A stretch of DNA of 64,000 nt, from positions 992,001 to 1,056,000 of the forward strand of contig NZ_CP060041.1 of assembly GCF_014211915.1 (NCBI RefSeq), in the 5' to 3' direction. Position 1 is the stretch's first letter. Each line of letters opens with the position of its first letter. The translations under genes were made by a program, and so were the position numbers. The notes under the pieces are model-generated. The model was not told the DNA's origin and did not search any database. It worked only from the letters and a program-made list of their open reading frames with translations. Below, piece after piece: positions 17,555 to 26,535 of this stretch. This DNA comes from Burkholderia cenocepacia (lineage in GTDB: Bacteria; Pseudomonadota; Gammaproteobacteria; Burkholderiales; Burkholderiaceae).

Positions 17555-20500
17555 TCAGTTGCGTGCGTCGAGCGCGGCCGCAAGCGTGGAGTCGGGCAGC
17601 GACGCCGGTTCGGGCTCGCCGTGATGCGAACCGGCGGCACGGCCGGGCCCGATCCTGAACCAGATCGCGTACATCGCCGGCAGAAACACCAGCGTGAGAA
17701 TCGTGCCGGCGAACGTGCCGCCGATCAGCGTGTACGCGAGCGTGCCCCAGAACACCGAATGCGTGAGCGGGATGAACGCGAGCACGGCCGCCATCGCGGT
17801 GAGGATCACCGGGCGCGCGCGCTGCACGGTCGCTTCGACGACCGCATGGAACGGGTCCAGCCCGGCCTGTTCGTTCTGGTGGATCTGCCCGATCAGGATC
17901 AGCGTGTTGCGCATCAGGATTCCCGACAACGCAATGAGCCCGACCAGCGCGTTGATGCCGAACGGCTGCCGGAACAGGATCAGCGTCGGCACCACGCCGA
18001 TCAGCCCGAGCGGGCTCGTCATGAACACCATCACCATCGCCGAGATCGAGCGCACCTGGAAGATGATGATGACGAGCGTGATCGCGAGCATGATCGGAAA
18101 CAGCGGCAGCATCGCCGTCGTGGCCTTGCCCGATTCCTCGATGGAGCCGGCCTGCTCGATCCGATACCCGCTCGGCAGCTTGCCGACGATCGGCTGGAGC
18201 TGCTTCGTGATCGCGGCCGATACGTCCGGCGGCTGCAAGCCCTCGGCGATGTCGCCGCGCACCGTGACCGTCGGCACGCGATCGCGCCAGCGCATGATCG
18301 GTTCCTCCATCCGCACGTCGACCTTGCCGACCTGCGACAGCGGAATGCGCTGCCCGTTCGCGCCAGCGAGCGTGAAGTCGTCGAGTCGCGCGGGGTCGAG
18401 CCGCGCATCGCCGCCCGAACGCGCGATCACCTGCACGGTCCGGATATCCTCGCGCACCGCGGTGACCGGCACGCCGGTGAGCAGGAACTGCAACTGCTGA
18501 GCGACCGCGCTGGACGTCAGCCCGACCGCCTGCAGGCGATCCTGCTGCAACGTGAGATGCAGCGTCGGCGCGCGCGTGCCCCAGTCGGCATTGACGGTGC
18601 GCATCATCGGGCTGCCGTTCATCACGTGCCCGACTTCGGACGCGATACCGCGCAGCGTGTCGGGATCGGGGCCGGTGATCCGGTACGCGACCGGGAACGG
18701 CGAATACGGGCCGAACACGAGTTGCGTGACACGCACGCGCGCTTCCGGCGCGAGGCCGTCGGCGACGGCGCGGCGCAGGCGCGCCTTCAATGCGTCGCGT
18801 TCGTCCTGACTGTCGGTGCGCACCACGATCTTCGCGAACGACGGGTCGGGCAGCTCCGGCCCCATCGCCAGGTAGAAGCGCGGCGCGCCCTGGCCGACGT
18901 ACGCGGTGACGATCCGCGCTTCCTTCTGCTTCGCGAGCCACGCTTCGACCTTCGATGCGGCGGCACTCGTTTGCGAAATCGACGTGCCGTACGGCATCTG
19001 CACCTCGACGAGCACCTCGGGGCGATCGGAGATCGGGAAGAACTGTTTCTTGACGACCGCCATGCCGAGGATGGCGAGGACGAACAGGCCGACGACCGCC
19101 CCCGCGACCAGCCATTTACGCGCGATCACGCGCGTCAGTACCTGGCGGAAACGGTTGTAGCGCGGCGTGTCGTAGATTGCGTCGTGGCCGCCTTCGATCT
19201 TCCTGAAGTCGGGCAGCATCTTCACGCCGAGGTACGGCGTGAACACCACCGCCACGACCCACGAGGCGATCAGCGCGATCCCGACGATCCAGAACATGTT
19301 GCTGGTGTATTCGCCGGCGGTGGAGCGCGCGAAGCCGTTCGGCATGAAGCCGACCGCGGTCACCAGCGTGCCGGCCAGCATCGGCGCGGCCGTATGGCTC
19401 CACGCATAGGCCGACGCGGCCACGCGCCCGTAGCCTTGCTCCATTTTCACGACCATCATTTCGATCGCGATGATCGCGTCGTCGACCAGCAGCCCGAGCG
19501 CGAGGATCAGCGAGCCGAGCGTGATGCGGTCGAAGTTCTTGCCGGTGGCGGCCATCACGACGAACACCACGGCCAGCGTCAGCGGCACGGCCGCGGCGAC
19601 CACGAGGCCCACGCGCCAGCCCATGCTGACGAAGCTCACCAGCATGACGACGAGCAGCGCGGCGAAGAACTTCACCATGAACTCGTCGACGGCCGAGCTG
19701 ATGTTGACCGATTGATCGGTGACCTTGGTCAGGCTCATGCCGAGCGGCAGCCCCGCATTGATCGCGCCGACTTCGTGGTCCAGCGCACGGCCGAGGTCGA
19801 GCCCGTTCCAGCCGTCGCGCATCACGACGCCCAGCAGCAGCGCGGGCTCGCCGTTGTTGCGGATCAAGAACGTCGACGGATCTTCGTAACCGCGCTCGAC
19901 GGTCGCGATGTCCGACAGCTTCAGCGTGCGGCCCTGCGAGACGATCGGCGTGTCGCGGATCTTCTGCAGCTTGTCGAACGCGCCGTCCACGCGAATGAAG
20001 ATCTCCGGCCCGCGCGTCTCGACGGAGCCGGCCGCCGTCAGCACGTTCTGGCCGTTGAGTGCGGCGAACACCTCCTGCGGGCTCACGCCGAGCGTCGCGA
20101 GCCGGTCGTGCGACAACTGCACGTAGATGCGCTCGGGCTGCTCGCCGATGATGTCGACCTTCTTCACGCCCGCCACGTGCAGCAGCCGCTGGCGCAACGC
20201 TTCGGCGTCGCGCACCAGCAGGCGCTGCGGTTCGCCCCTGGCCTTCAGCGCGAACAGCGCGAACGTGACGTCCGCGTATTCGTCGTTGACCATCGGGCCG
20301 ATCACGCCGGCCGGCAGATTGGTCGCCTCGTCGCCGATCTTCTTGCGCGCCTGGTAGAACTGCTCCTGCACCTCCGACGGCGGCGTGCTGTCGAGCAACG
20401 TCAGCGTCGTGATCGCGAGGCCCGGACGCGTATAGGTCTCGGTGCGGTCGTACCAGCGCAGCTCCTGCATGCGCTTTTCGATCTTTTCGGCGACCTGGTC

Positions 20501-20695
20501 GTGCATTTCCTGCGCGGTGGCGCCCGGCCATGCGGTGATGATGGTCATCACCTTGATCGTGAACGCCGGGTCTTCCGCGCGGCCCAGCTTGAAGAACGAC
20601 ACGAGGCCCGCGAGCGAAATCAGGCAGATCAGGAACAGTGTGATCGCGCGCTCGCGCACCGCGAGCGCCGACAGGTTGAATCGTCGCTCGCTCAC
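17555..20695 (-). CDS. RND-family efflux transporter, inner-membrane pump
   Basis: 1046 residues, normal for hydrophobe/amphiphile RND pumps. Transmembrane segments lie near the N-terminus (ALAVRERAITLFLICLISLAG) and in two blocks (centre and C-terminal), with large periplasmic loops between; the ALGLLVDDAIIAIE motif of helix 4 carries the two Asp residues of the proton relay. The GTG at 20695 overlaps the stop of the membrane-fusion gene (GTGA); the longer upstream frame lies inside that gene. It works with the adjacent membrane-fusion lipoprotein and an outer-membrane factor. The substrates are unknown. Confidence 0.93.
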   Translation of the reverse strand: MSERRFNLSALAVRERAITLFLICLISLAGLVSFFKLGRAEDPAFTIKVMTIITAWPGATAQEMHDQVAEKIEKRMQELRWYDRTETYTRPGLAITTLTLLDSTPPSEVQEQFYQARKKIGDEATNLPAGVIGPMVNDEYADVTFALFALKARGEPQRLLVRDAEALRQRLLHVAGVKKVDIIGEQPERIYVQLSHDRLATLGVSPQEVFAALNGQNVLTAAGSVETRGPEIFIRVDGAFDKLQKIRDTPIVSQGRTLKLSDIATVERGYEDPSTFLIRNNGEPALLLGVVMRDGWNGLDLGRALDHEVGAINAGLPLGMSLTKVTDQSVNISSAVDEFMVKFFAALLVVMLVSFVSMGWRVGLVVAAAVPLTLAVVFVVMAATGKNFDRITLGSLILALGLLVDDAIIAIEMMVVKMEQGYGRVAASAYAWSHTAAPMLAGTLVTAVGFMPNGFARSTAGEYTSNMFWIVGIALIASWVVAVVFTPYLGVKMLPDFRKIEGGHDAIYDTPRYNRFRQVLTRVIARKWLVAGAVVGLFVLAILGMAVVKKQFFPISDRPEVLVEVQMPYGTSISQTSAAASKVEAWLAKQKEARIVTAYVGQGAPRFYLAMGPELPDPSFAKIVVRTDSQDERDALKARLRRAVADGLAPEARVRVTQLVFGPYSPFPVAYRITGPDPDTLRGIASEVGHVMNGSPMMRTVNADWGTRAPTLHLTLQQDRLQAVGLTSSAVAQQLQFLLTGVPVTAVREDIRTVQVIARSGGDARLDPARLDDFTLAGANGQRIPLSQVGKVDVRMEEPIMRWRDRVPTVTVRGDIAEGLQPPDVSAAITKQLQPIVGKLPSGYRIEQAGSIEESGKATTAMLPLFPIMLAITLVIIIFQVRSISAMVMVFMTSPLGLIGVVPTLILFRQPFGINALVGLIALSGILMRNTLILIGQIHQNEQAGLDPFHAVVEATVQRARPVILTAMAAVLAFIPLTHSVFWGTLAYTLIGGTFAGTILTLVFLPAMYAIWFRIGPGRAAGSHHGEPEPASLPDSTLAAALDARN

Positions 20696-21816
20696 GGCCG
20701 TGCTCCTGCGCTCGCGACCGTCGCGGCCGGCGCGGACACGCGCACCGCTTCGCCTTCGCGCAGTAGCTGCGCGCCGAGCGCGACGACGCGCTCGCCTGGC
20801 TTGAGCGCGCCGTCGCCGGCGATGCGCGCGCTGTCGTCGTCGAGATGCTCGACCTTGACCGGCCGCCACGTCACCTTGGCCGGTTCACCGGTGACGACCC
20901 ACACGCCGGGCCCTTTGCCCGCGTCCAGCAGCGCGCCGATCGGCACCTGCATGCCGCGTTGCGACGCCGTGCGCGCGTCGTCAGGGATGCGGATCGTGAC
21001 GGTCGCGCCCAGCGGCGCGTCGGCCAGCGCGCCTTGCAGCACGTAGCGCGCGTCGAAAGTACGCGTTCTCGCATCCGCGGTATCGGAAAGCTGGCGCAGC
21101 GTCGCGGCGACGCTGACGTCCGGCTTGCCGAACAGCCCGGCCTGCGCGACCGACCCGATCGCCGGACGCAGGGTTTCGGGCAACTGGATCACGGCTTCGC
21201 GGCTGCCGGCGTGCGCGAGCCGCACCACCGGCTGCCCCGCGCCGACGACCTGGCCGGGCTCCGCGAGCGTTTCCATGACGACGCCGTCGCCGTCCGCGAC
21301 GAGTTGCGCATAGCCGGTCGCGTTGCGCGCGACGTCGGCGTCGGCCTCGGCGGCACTCAGTTGCGCTTTCGCGGCATCGGCGGCGGCCTTGATCTGGTCG
21401 TAGGCCGATGCCGATATCGCGCCGGTGCCGCGCAGGTCGCGGTAGCGCGCTTCGTCCTCGGCGGTCTGCCGCGCGCGCGCCCGGGCGGCGGCGATGGCTT
21501 CGTCGCGGGCGCGCGCCGCGAGCTTCAGGTCGACGGGATCGAGCCGCATCAGCGGCTGGCCGCGCTTGACGGTTTGACCGGTATCGACGAGCCGCTCCAG
21601 CACCTTGCCGGGTACCCGGAAGCCGAGATCGCTCTGCACGCGCGCGGCGACGGTGCCGGTGAACGAGCGGGACGCGGGAACGGCCGCCTGCACGACGGCG
21701 GTACGCACGAGCGGTGCTTCCGTGCGCGGATCGGACGGCGCTTTTCCGCTGCAGGCGGCTAGCGCGAGGGGCAGTGTGGAAGCGACTGCGAAGAAAGCGG
21801 GGCGACGCCGAACCAT
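20692..21816 (-). CDS. RND membrane-fusion lipoprotein
   Basis: 374 residues. A lipoprotein signal (LALAACSG) is followed by the biotinyl-lipoyl-like half motifs (GFRVPGKVLERLVDTGQTVKRGQPL and GDGVVMETLAEPGQVVGAGQPV) around a short alpha-helical hairpin, then the beta-barrel part. It bridges the inner-membrane pump and the outer-membrane channel in the periplasm. It is the first gene of a leftward operon with the pump and lies downstream of the TetR gene, with an 82-bp gap that contains an operator-like site. Confidence 0.92.
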   Translation of the reverse strand: MVRRRPAFFAVASTLPLALAACSGKAPSDPRTEAPLVRTAVVQAAVPASRSFTGTVAARVQSDLGFRVPGKVLERLVDTGQTVKRGQPLMRLDPVDLKLAARARDEAIAAARARARQTAEDEARYRDLRGTGAISASAYDQIKAAADAAKAQLSAAEADADVARNATGYAQLVADGDGVVMETLAEPGQVVGAGQPVVRLAHAGSREAVIQLPETLRPAIGSVAQAGLFGKPDVSVAATLRQLSDTADARTRTFDARYVLQGALADAPLGATVTIRIPDDARTASQRGMQVPIGALLDAGKGPGVWVVTGEPAKVTWRPVKVEHLDDDSARIAGDGALKPGERVVALGAQLLREGEAVRVSAPAATVASAGARP

Positions 21817-21860
21817 GAAAGACCCAGTGACGAAGTGAGCGGGGCTTTCATTGTGTATCT

Positions 21861-21885
21861 AGTGACCAATATAGTCAACAGTCAC
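21861..21885. promoter_or_regulatory. candidate TetR operator before the membrane-fusion gene
   Basis: The 82-bp gap between the TetR gene and the leftward membrane-fusion gene contains AGTGAC (21861), TATAGTCA (21870) and GTCAC (21881). These are the same half-site words that form the perfect palindrome in front of the TetR and outer-membrane genes. The symmetry here is imperfect. The shared words suggest one regulator binds both places. Confidence 0.45.
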
Positions 21886-21898
21886 AAACGGTGACGCA

Positions 21899-22516
21899 TC
21901 ACGGCGCGAGGCTGCGCAGGACGAGGCTGGACAGTTGGGCGGGCGCGGCGTCGGTCGTGTCGAGGTTGTACTGGAGCAGCAGCGGGTTCAGGTACGGCCG
22001 CATCACGAGGTAGATCGCCGTCGCGGTTTCGTCCAGCGGCGTCTTGCGCTCGAACTCGCCGTTTTGCCGGCCTGCCTGGAGGACGTCCTGCAACAGCGTC
22101 TGCACGCGTGCCTCGTAGGCCTGCACCGACTGCCAGTTTTCGGTGGCGGCCGACGCCGCGATGTCGTACAGCTTGCGGTCGTGGAAGAACAGCCGGAGGC
22201 TCGCCTCGGTAGAGACCTTGAAGAGCCGCCGCAGCTTTTCGGTGGGCAGCTCGGCCGCGGCGACGGCCGCGCGCACGTCCGTCTCGATTTCGCGCAGGCA
22301 GTTTGCGCAGATCATCTCGCCGATCGCCTGCTTCGACTCGAAGAACTTGTAGATATAGGCCTTCGAGAAGCCGATCGCCTTCGCGAGATCCGACACGGTC
22401 GTCTTTTCATAGCCGTACCGGCTGAAGTGCTCGGTGGCGGCGGCCACGATCTGGTCGCGGACGTCGTGGTCGGCCGGGCCGCGCGCGGGCACCGGGGAAG
22501 GGTCGATTTTTTTCAT
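21899..22516 (-). CDS. TetR-family transcriptional repressor
   Basis: 205 residues with an N-terminal TetR helix-turn-helix (RDQIVAAATEHFSRYGYEKTTVSDLAKAIGFSKAYIY across residues 21-57) and a helical ligand domain. It sits between the leftward membrane-fusion/pump genes and the divergent outer-membrane factor gene. That is the usual position of the local repressor of an efflux system. Palindromic sites with shared half-sites flank it on both sides, so it probably represses all three units and is relieved by a pump substrate. The ligand is unknown. Confidence 0.9.
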   Translation of the reverse strand: MKKIDPSPVPARGPADHDVRDQIVAAATEHFSRYGYEKTTVSDLAKAIGFSKAYIYKFFESKQAIGEMICANCLREIETDVRAAVAAAELPTEKLRRLFKVSTEASLRLFFHDRKLYDIAASAATENWQSVQAYEARVQTLLQDVLQAGRQNGEFERKTPLDETATAIYLVMRPYLNPLLLQYNLDTTDAAPAQLSSLVLRSLAP

Positions 22517-22544
22517 GGGCTGCAGCTGACGGGAATGGACAACG

Positions 22545-22570
22545 AGTGACTATTTGGTATTATAGTCACT
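22545..22570. promoter_or_regulatory. perfect palindromic TetR operator
   Basis: Perfect 9-bp arms AGTGACTAT (22545-22553) and ATAGTCACT (22562-22570) with an 8-bp spacer, midway between the divergent tetR (start 22516) and outer-membrane factor (start 22594) genes. Size and position fit a TetR-family operator that controls both directions. Confidence 0.65.
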
Positions 22571-22593
22571 AGCGGATTCTTGCCAAAACCCTC

Positions 22594-24054
22594 ATGCTAC
22601 CCAAACCCATCGTTGCCGCGGCGCTGGCCGCCATCTTGTCGGCGGGGTGTGCCGTCGGTCCCGACTATGCGCGGCCGGACGTGGCGATGCCGCGGCAGTT
22701 CCAGGGGCAGCGCGCCGTGGATCAGCGCCACGCGGCGGTCGACGCCGATCTCGCGACGTGGTGGACGGGCTTCGGCGATCCGCAATTGACGCGCTACATC
22801 ACGCTGGCGCTCGCGCAGAACCTCGATCTTGCGCAGGCCGCGGCGCGCGTCGCGCAGGCGCGCGCGGGGCTCGGCGCGGCGAATGCGGCGCTGCTGCCGT
22901 CCGGCAACGTGAGCGGTCAGGCCGCGCGCGTCTACCAGTCGGTTGAAACGCCGTTGGGGCAGGTGTTGAATGCGACGCCCGGTTTCGATCGTCATGGCAA
23001 CGACTACGAGGCCGATTTCAACGCGAGCTGGGAGCTGGATGTATTCGGCGGATTGCGCCGCGGCCGCGAAGCAGCGCTCGCCGACTATCAGGCCTCCGAA
23101 GCGGCGGCAGTCGCGACGCGGCTCGCCGTCGCCGCGCAAACGGCGGATACCTACATCACGATTCGCGGGTTGCAGGGCCGGCTCGAGGTCGCGCGGCACC
23201 AGGTGCAGACCGAGCAGGATCTGCTGTCGACTCTCAACCTGCTCTATGGAAAGGGCCTCGCGGCGGAGCTTCAGGTGCGGCAGGCCGAAGGCGCGCTCGC
23301 GCAGGTTCGTGCCACGGTGCCGGTGCTCGAAGCGGCGCTGGACGCGGCGATGAATGCGCTCGACGTGATGCTCGGCGCGCAGCCCGGCACGCATCGCGCG
23401 GAATTGCTTGCCGGCGGCGAGGTACCGGTCGCGCCGCGGATCGCGGCGACCGGCACGCCCGGCGAACTGCTGCGGCGCCGGCCCGACCTGATCGCCGCCG
23501 AGCGCCGCGTGGCGGCGTCGAACGCACGCGTCGGCGTGGCGATCGCCGAGTATTACCCGAAGTTCTCGCTGGGCGGGTTGATCGGCAGCGCGACGACGAT
23601 GGGCGCGGGCAACCTGTTTGCCGGCGGCGCGAACCAGGCTGCGGGCGTGCTCGGCTTGCGCTGGCGTCTGTTCGATTTCGGCCGGATCAACGCGCAGATC
23701 GCGCAGGCCAAAGGGCAGGATGCCGAAATGCTCGCGGCGTATCGGCTCGCGGCGCTGCATGCGACCGAGGACGTCGAGAATGCGTTCTCCGCGCTCGTCA
23801 AGCGTGACGAGCAGGCGGCCATTCTCGGTGACGGCGTGAAGTCGCTCGGCCGAGCGCGGGCCGCGTCGTTCGCGGCTTATCAGAAAGGGGTCGTCAGCCT
23901 GATCGAGGTGTTGCAGGCCGACGAAAGCCTGTTGCGCGCGTCCGACGAGCGCGTGCAGGCGAGAACCGAATCGGCGCGTGCGGCGGTGGCTGCATTCAAG
24001 GCGCTCGGCGGTGGGTGGCAGGCGCCGGAAGCGCAGGCCGTTGCGAGCCGGTAG
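22594..24054 (+). CDS. NodT/OprM-family outer-membrane factor lipoprotein
   Basis: 486 residues with a lipoprotein signal (LAAILSAGCAVGPDY), the GDPQLTRYITLAL start of the first repeat and two copies of the outer-membrane efflux helical domain (for example NLDLAQAAARVAQARAGLG and RRRPDLIAAERRVAASNARVGVAIAEYYP). It forms the trimeric channel for the divergent RND pump. The TetR gene and palindromic operator lie in the 77-bp gap behind its start. Confidence 0.93.
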   Translation: MLPKPIVAAALAAILSAGCAVGPDYARPDVAMPRQFQGQRAVDQRHAAVDADLATWWTGFGDPQLTRYITLALAQNLDLAQAAARVAQARAGLGAANAALLPSGNVSGQAARVYQSVETPLGQVLNATPGFDRHGNDYEADFNASWELDVFGGLRRGREAALADYQASEAAAVATRLAVAAQTADTYITIRGLQGRLEVARHQVQTEQDLLSTLNLLYGKGLAAELQVRQAEGALAQVRATVPVLEAALDAAMNALDVMLGAQPGTHRAELLAGGEVPVAPRIAATGTPGELLRRRPDLIAAERRVAASNARVGVAIAEYYPKFSLGGLIGSATTMGAGNLFAGGANQAAGVLGLRWRLFDFGRINAQIAQAKGQDAEMLAAYRLAALHATEDVENAFSALVKRDEQAAILGDGVKSLGRARAASFAAYQKGVVSLIEVLQADESLLRASDERVQARTESARAAVAAFKALGGGWQAPEAQAVASR

Positions 24055-24098
24055 CGGTAGTATCGGAACCTGATCGCCGCCGAACGGGAGGATTGAAG

Positions 24099-24420
24099 AT
24101 GAAAATCAGCGAACTGGCCGAATTCGATGGCTCGAAGTACCTGAAGGACGAAGAAGCGATTCGTCACTACCTGGCGCAGGCGTTCGAAGATGGGGAGCCT
24201 CGACTGATCCAGGCCGCGCTCGGGAACGTCGCGAAGGCGCGTGGCATGACGGCGCTGGCGCGCGAGTCCGGTGTGAAGCGTGAAGCGTGAAGCGCTCTAC
24301 CGCGCGCTGTCGGAAGGTGGGAACGCGGAGTTTGCAACGATCATGAAGGTCGTCGCCGCGTTGGGATTGCATCTGACCGTTGCGCCGACCACGCAGACCG
24401 CCGCAGCGGTACCCGCGCCT
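24099..24420 (+). pseudogene. antitoxin-like addiction-module protein, frameshifted
   Basis: Starts at ATG 24099 behind CGGGAGG and reads ISELAEFDGSKYLKDEE and GNVAKARGMTALARESGV, the helix-turn-helix region of putative addiction-module antidotes (HigA-like DUF). The frame stops at 24290. The rest of the family sequence (REALYRALSEGGNAEFATIM, then VVAALGLHLTV) continues in another frame. The shift is at three perfect copies of GTGAAGC (24273-24293); two copies restore the frame. No toxin gene adjoins it. The natural C-terminus is unclear because the second frame stays open to 24648, so the end given is approximate. Confidence 0.75.
24273..24293 (+). repeat. tandem heptamer (GTGAAGC)x3
   Basis: Three contiguous perfect copies of the 7-mer. 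With two copies the antitoxin frame is continuous; the third copy breaks it. Odd-length tandem units such as this one change the reading frame with each slippage step. Confidence 0.85.
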
Positions 24421-24589
24421 GAGCCGACCTCGCGCGCGCTCGCACGCACGTGCGGCGGCCCACGGATGATGTCATCAGGGGCGGGCTGCATGCTTCATGC
24501 CAAGCCCGCCCGTATTGACCCGCTCGACCTCGTGCGGCAAGCCCTGCGGGCAGCACGCCGCTACCGCTTGATTGCTCCCCGCAACCGCC

Positions 24590-26143
24590 TCACATCCTGC
24601 TCCGACACCGGCGCGGCCCGATTCCCCACGCACCGCGCACGTAGCTGACCACCGCCGCGATCTCGCCGCTCGTCAACGCGCCGCGCATCGCCGGCATCCG
24701 TTGCACCGGCCCTGGCTTGCCGGGCGTGGGCCGCGCGCCTTCGACCACGATCCGGATCGCGCTTGTCGGATCGGCCGCGAGCACGATCGAACTGCCCGCG
24801 AGCGCCGGCCCGTGATCAGGGACGCCTTTACCTTCGGCACCGTGGCAACGCGCACAGAACCCCGCATACACACCGGCTCCGGGCGCCTGCTGGCCGCCTT
24901 CCGGCCGCGGGCCGGCCACGGTGAGCCGCGGTACGCCCACACCCAGCGGATTCGTCGCGGCGGTCGGTTGCGCGGGCAACGACTTCAGGTACACGGCGAT
25001 CGCGTGGCGATCGGCATCGGTCAGCAACGCGGTGCTTTCGCCGACGACCGGCGCCATCGCGCCGAACACCGCGCCACGTGCCGCATGGCCGCTGCGCAGG
25101 AACGCGGCGATGTCGTCGGCCGACCAGTGGCCGAGGCCATCCGGGGCCGCGCCGGTCAGGTTCGGCGCGAACCAGTGGTCGTTGATGCCGCCGGTCAGGA
25201 ACGCGGGGCTGCGCTCGTCGTAGCCGCGTTCGTTGTAGGCCGGCCCGCGCGGCGTATGGCAGGCGCCGCAATGGCCGAGCCCCTGCACGAGATACGCGCC
25301 GCGATTCCATTGCGCGGATTGCGACGGCTGCGGCGTGAACCGGTCGCGGTTCGCGAACACGAGGCTCCATAACCCCAGCGCCCAGCGCTGGTTGAACGGA
25401 AACGGCAGTTGCGTGAGCTTCGCCGCATTCGCGGACGGCGCGACGCCGCGCATGAAATACGCATACAGCGCGCGCACGTCGTCGTCGGTCAGGTGCGCGA
25501 ACGACGGGTACGGCATTGCCGGATACAGCCGGCTGCCGTCCGCGCGCACGCCGCGCCGCATGGCGTCGTCGAATTGCCGCAGCGTGTAGTTGCCGATGCC
25601 GTGCGTCGGGTCCGGCGTGATGTTCGGCGCATAGATCGGCCCGAACGGCGAATTCACCGGCTGGCCGCCCGCGTACGGCGTATGGTCGGCCGCGTCGTGA
25701 CACGCGGCGCAATCGCCGGCGAGCGCGAGGTAGCGGCCGCGCGCGAGCGTCGCGGCGTCGGCGCTCGCGGCAGCCGCGGCGATTACCGGGCGGCGGGCGG
25801 TCGAAGCGGACGCCGCATCGGGCGGCGGGGTGGATGCCGCGGACGATGGCGCGTCCGCCACCGACGCGTCCCGGTCGCGTGACAGCCGCCGGTCGTCCTT
25901 CACGCGCGCGGACATCGACGCACCGGCATCGGCGGCCGACGCACCGATCCGCACGAACCGCCAGCCCGACGCGGGCTCGGGCGCTTCCGCCGCCGACGCG
26001 GCGTCGGCCGCATTGCCGGGTGCGGCCGTGTCGTCGTCCTGCCGCATCTCGCATCCGCAGAGCGCGACGCATACCGCGAATGCGACGCCCGCGCGGCGGC
26101 CCGGAACGCGGAACGGAAACGAAGCGAACGAGATCAGCGCCAT
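24590..26143 (-). CDS. triheme cytochrome c lipoprotein
   Basis: 517 residues. The N-terminal hydrophobic segment ends in a lipobox-like VALCGC, followed by a long Ala/Asp-rich linker to about residue 130. Three c-type heme sites follow: CAACH (Cys145-His149), CGACH in the middle and CARCH near the C-terminus, with the domain order of the cytochrome c subunit of membrane-bound alcohol/aldehyde/gluconate dehydrogenases. It lies last in the oxidase operon, its start 10 bp inside the end of the small membrane gene. It may feed electrons from a periplasmic dehydrogenase or quinol into the terminal oxidase. Confidence 0.85.
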   Translation of the reverse strand: MALISFASFPFRVPGRRAGVAFAVCVALCGCEMRQDDDTAAPGNAADAASAAEAPEPASGWRFVRIGASAADAGASMSARVKDDRRLSRDRDASVADAPSSAASTPPPDAASASTARRPVIAAAAASADAATLARGRYLALAGDCAACHDAADHTPYAGGQPVNSPFGPIYAPNITPDPTHGIGNYTLRQFDDAMRRGVRADGSRLYPAMPYPSFAHLTDDDVRALYAYFMRGVAPSANAAKLTQLPFPFNQRWALGLWSLVFANRDRFTPQPSQSAQWNRGAYLVQGLGHCGACHTPRGPAYNERGYDERSPAFLTGGINDHWFAPNLTGAAPDGLGHWSADDIAAFLRSGHAARGAVFGAMAPVVGESTALLTDADRHAIAVYLKSLPAQPTAATNPLGVGVPRLTVAGPRPEGGQQAPGAGVYAGFCARCHGAEGKGVPDHGPALAGSSIVLAADPTSAIRIVVEGARPTPGKPGPVQRMPAMRGALTSGEIAAVVSYVRGAWGIGPRRCRSRM

Positions 26144-26535
26144 GGACTGCAAGGCCCCACGAAAGCGGTGACGATCCCCGTGAACACCAGACCGATCACG
26201 AAGCCGAGCGCGGCGAGCATCCCGCAGCGCGCGAGAAAGCGCGTACTGTCGTCGCGCGTCGCGGCGGGTGCGTGGGCATCGTGCCGATGCCGCCACGCGC
26301 GCGCGAGCCACGTCGCGCAGGCGGCGGCCAGCGCGAACGCGCCCGCGGCGATCAGCGCGAGCCACACGCCGACGTGCGCCCAGCGCGGCACGGCCTGCGC
26401 GACACCGTGCGGATAGCACGCGGTGGACGCGAGCGTCTCCGACACCAGCATCTGCGCGAACCACAGCGCGGGCGCGCCGACGAGGCCGGCCGCGATCGCG
26501 AGCAGCGGGGTCCACGCGCGTCGGGCGTCGTTCAT
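26134..26535 (-). CDS. small membrane protein of the oxidase operon
   Basis: 133 residues, about three hydrophobic segments: LLAIAAGLVGAPALWFAQML near the N-terminus, VGVWLALIAAGAFALAAACA in the middle and GMLAALGFVIGLVFTGIVTA near the C-terminus. A His-containing loop (RAWRHRHDAHAP) lies between the last two. The start overlaps the stop of the oxidase subunit I/III gene (ATGA), and its end overlaps the start of the triheme cytochrome gene, so it is translated from the same mRNA. I do not recognise a named family; it may be an assembly factor or a small oxidase subunit. Confidence 0.8.
   Translation of the reverse strand: MNDARRAWTPLLAIAAGLVGAPALWFAQMLVSETLASTACYPHGVAQAVPRWAHVGVWLALIAAGAFALAAACATWLARAWRHRHDAHAPAATRDDSTRFLARCGMLAALGFVIGLVFTGIVTAFVGPCSPWR

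Noticed and set aside
17522..21046. A very long open frame (over 1100 codons) on the strand opposite the RND genes.
   Set aside because: Its sequence is arginine/histidine-rich low-complexity text without motifs, while the opposite strand encodes a complete RND pump. It is an effect of GC-rich third positions.
24280..24648. A separate GTG-started gene of 122 codons.
   Set aside because: Its first part is the second half of the frameshifted antitoxin, and the rest has no coding character.
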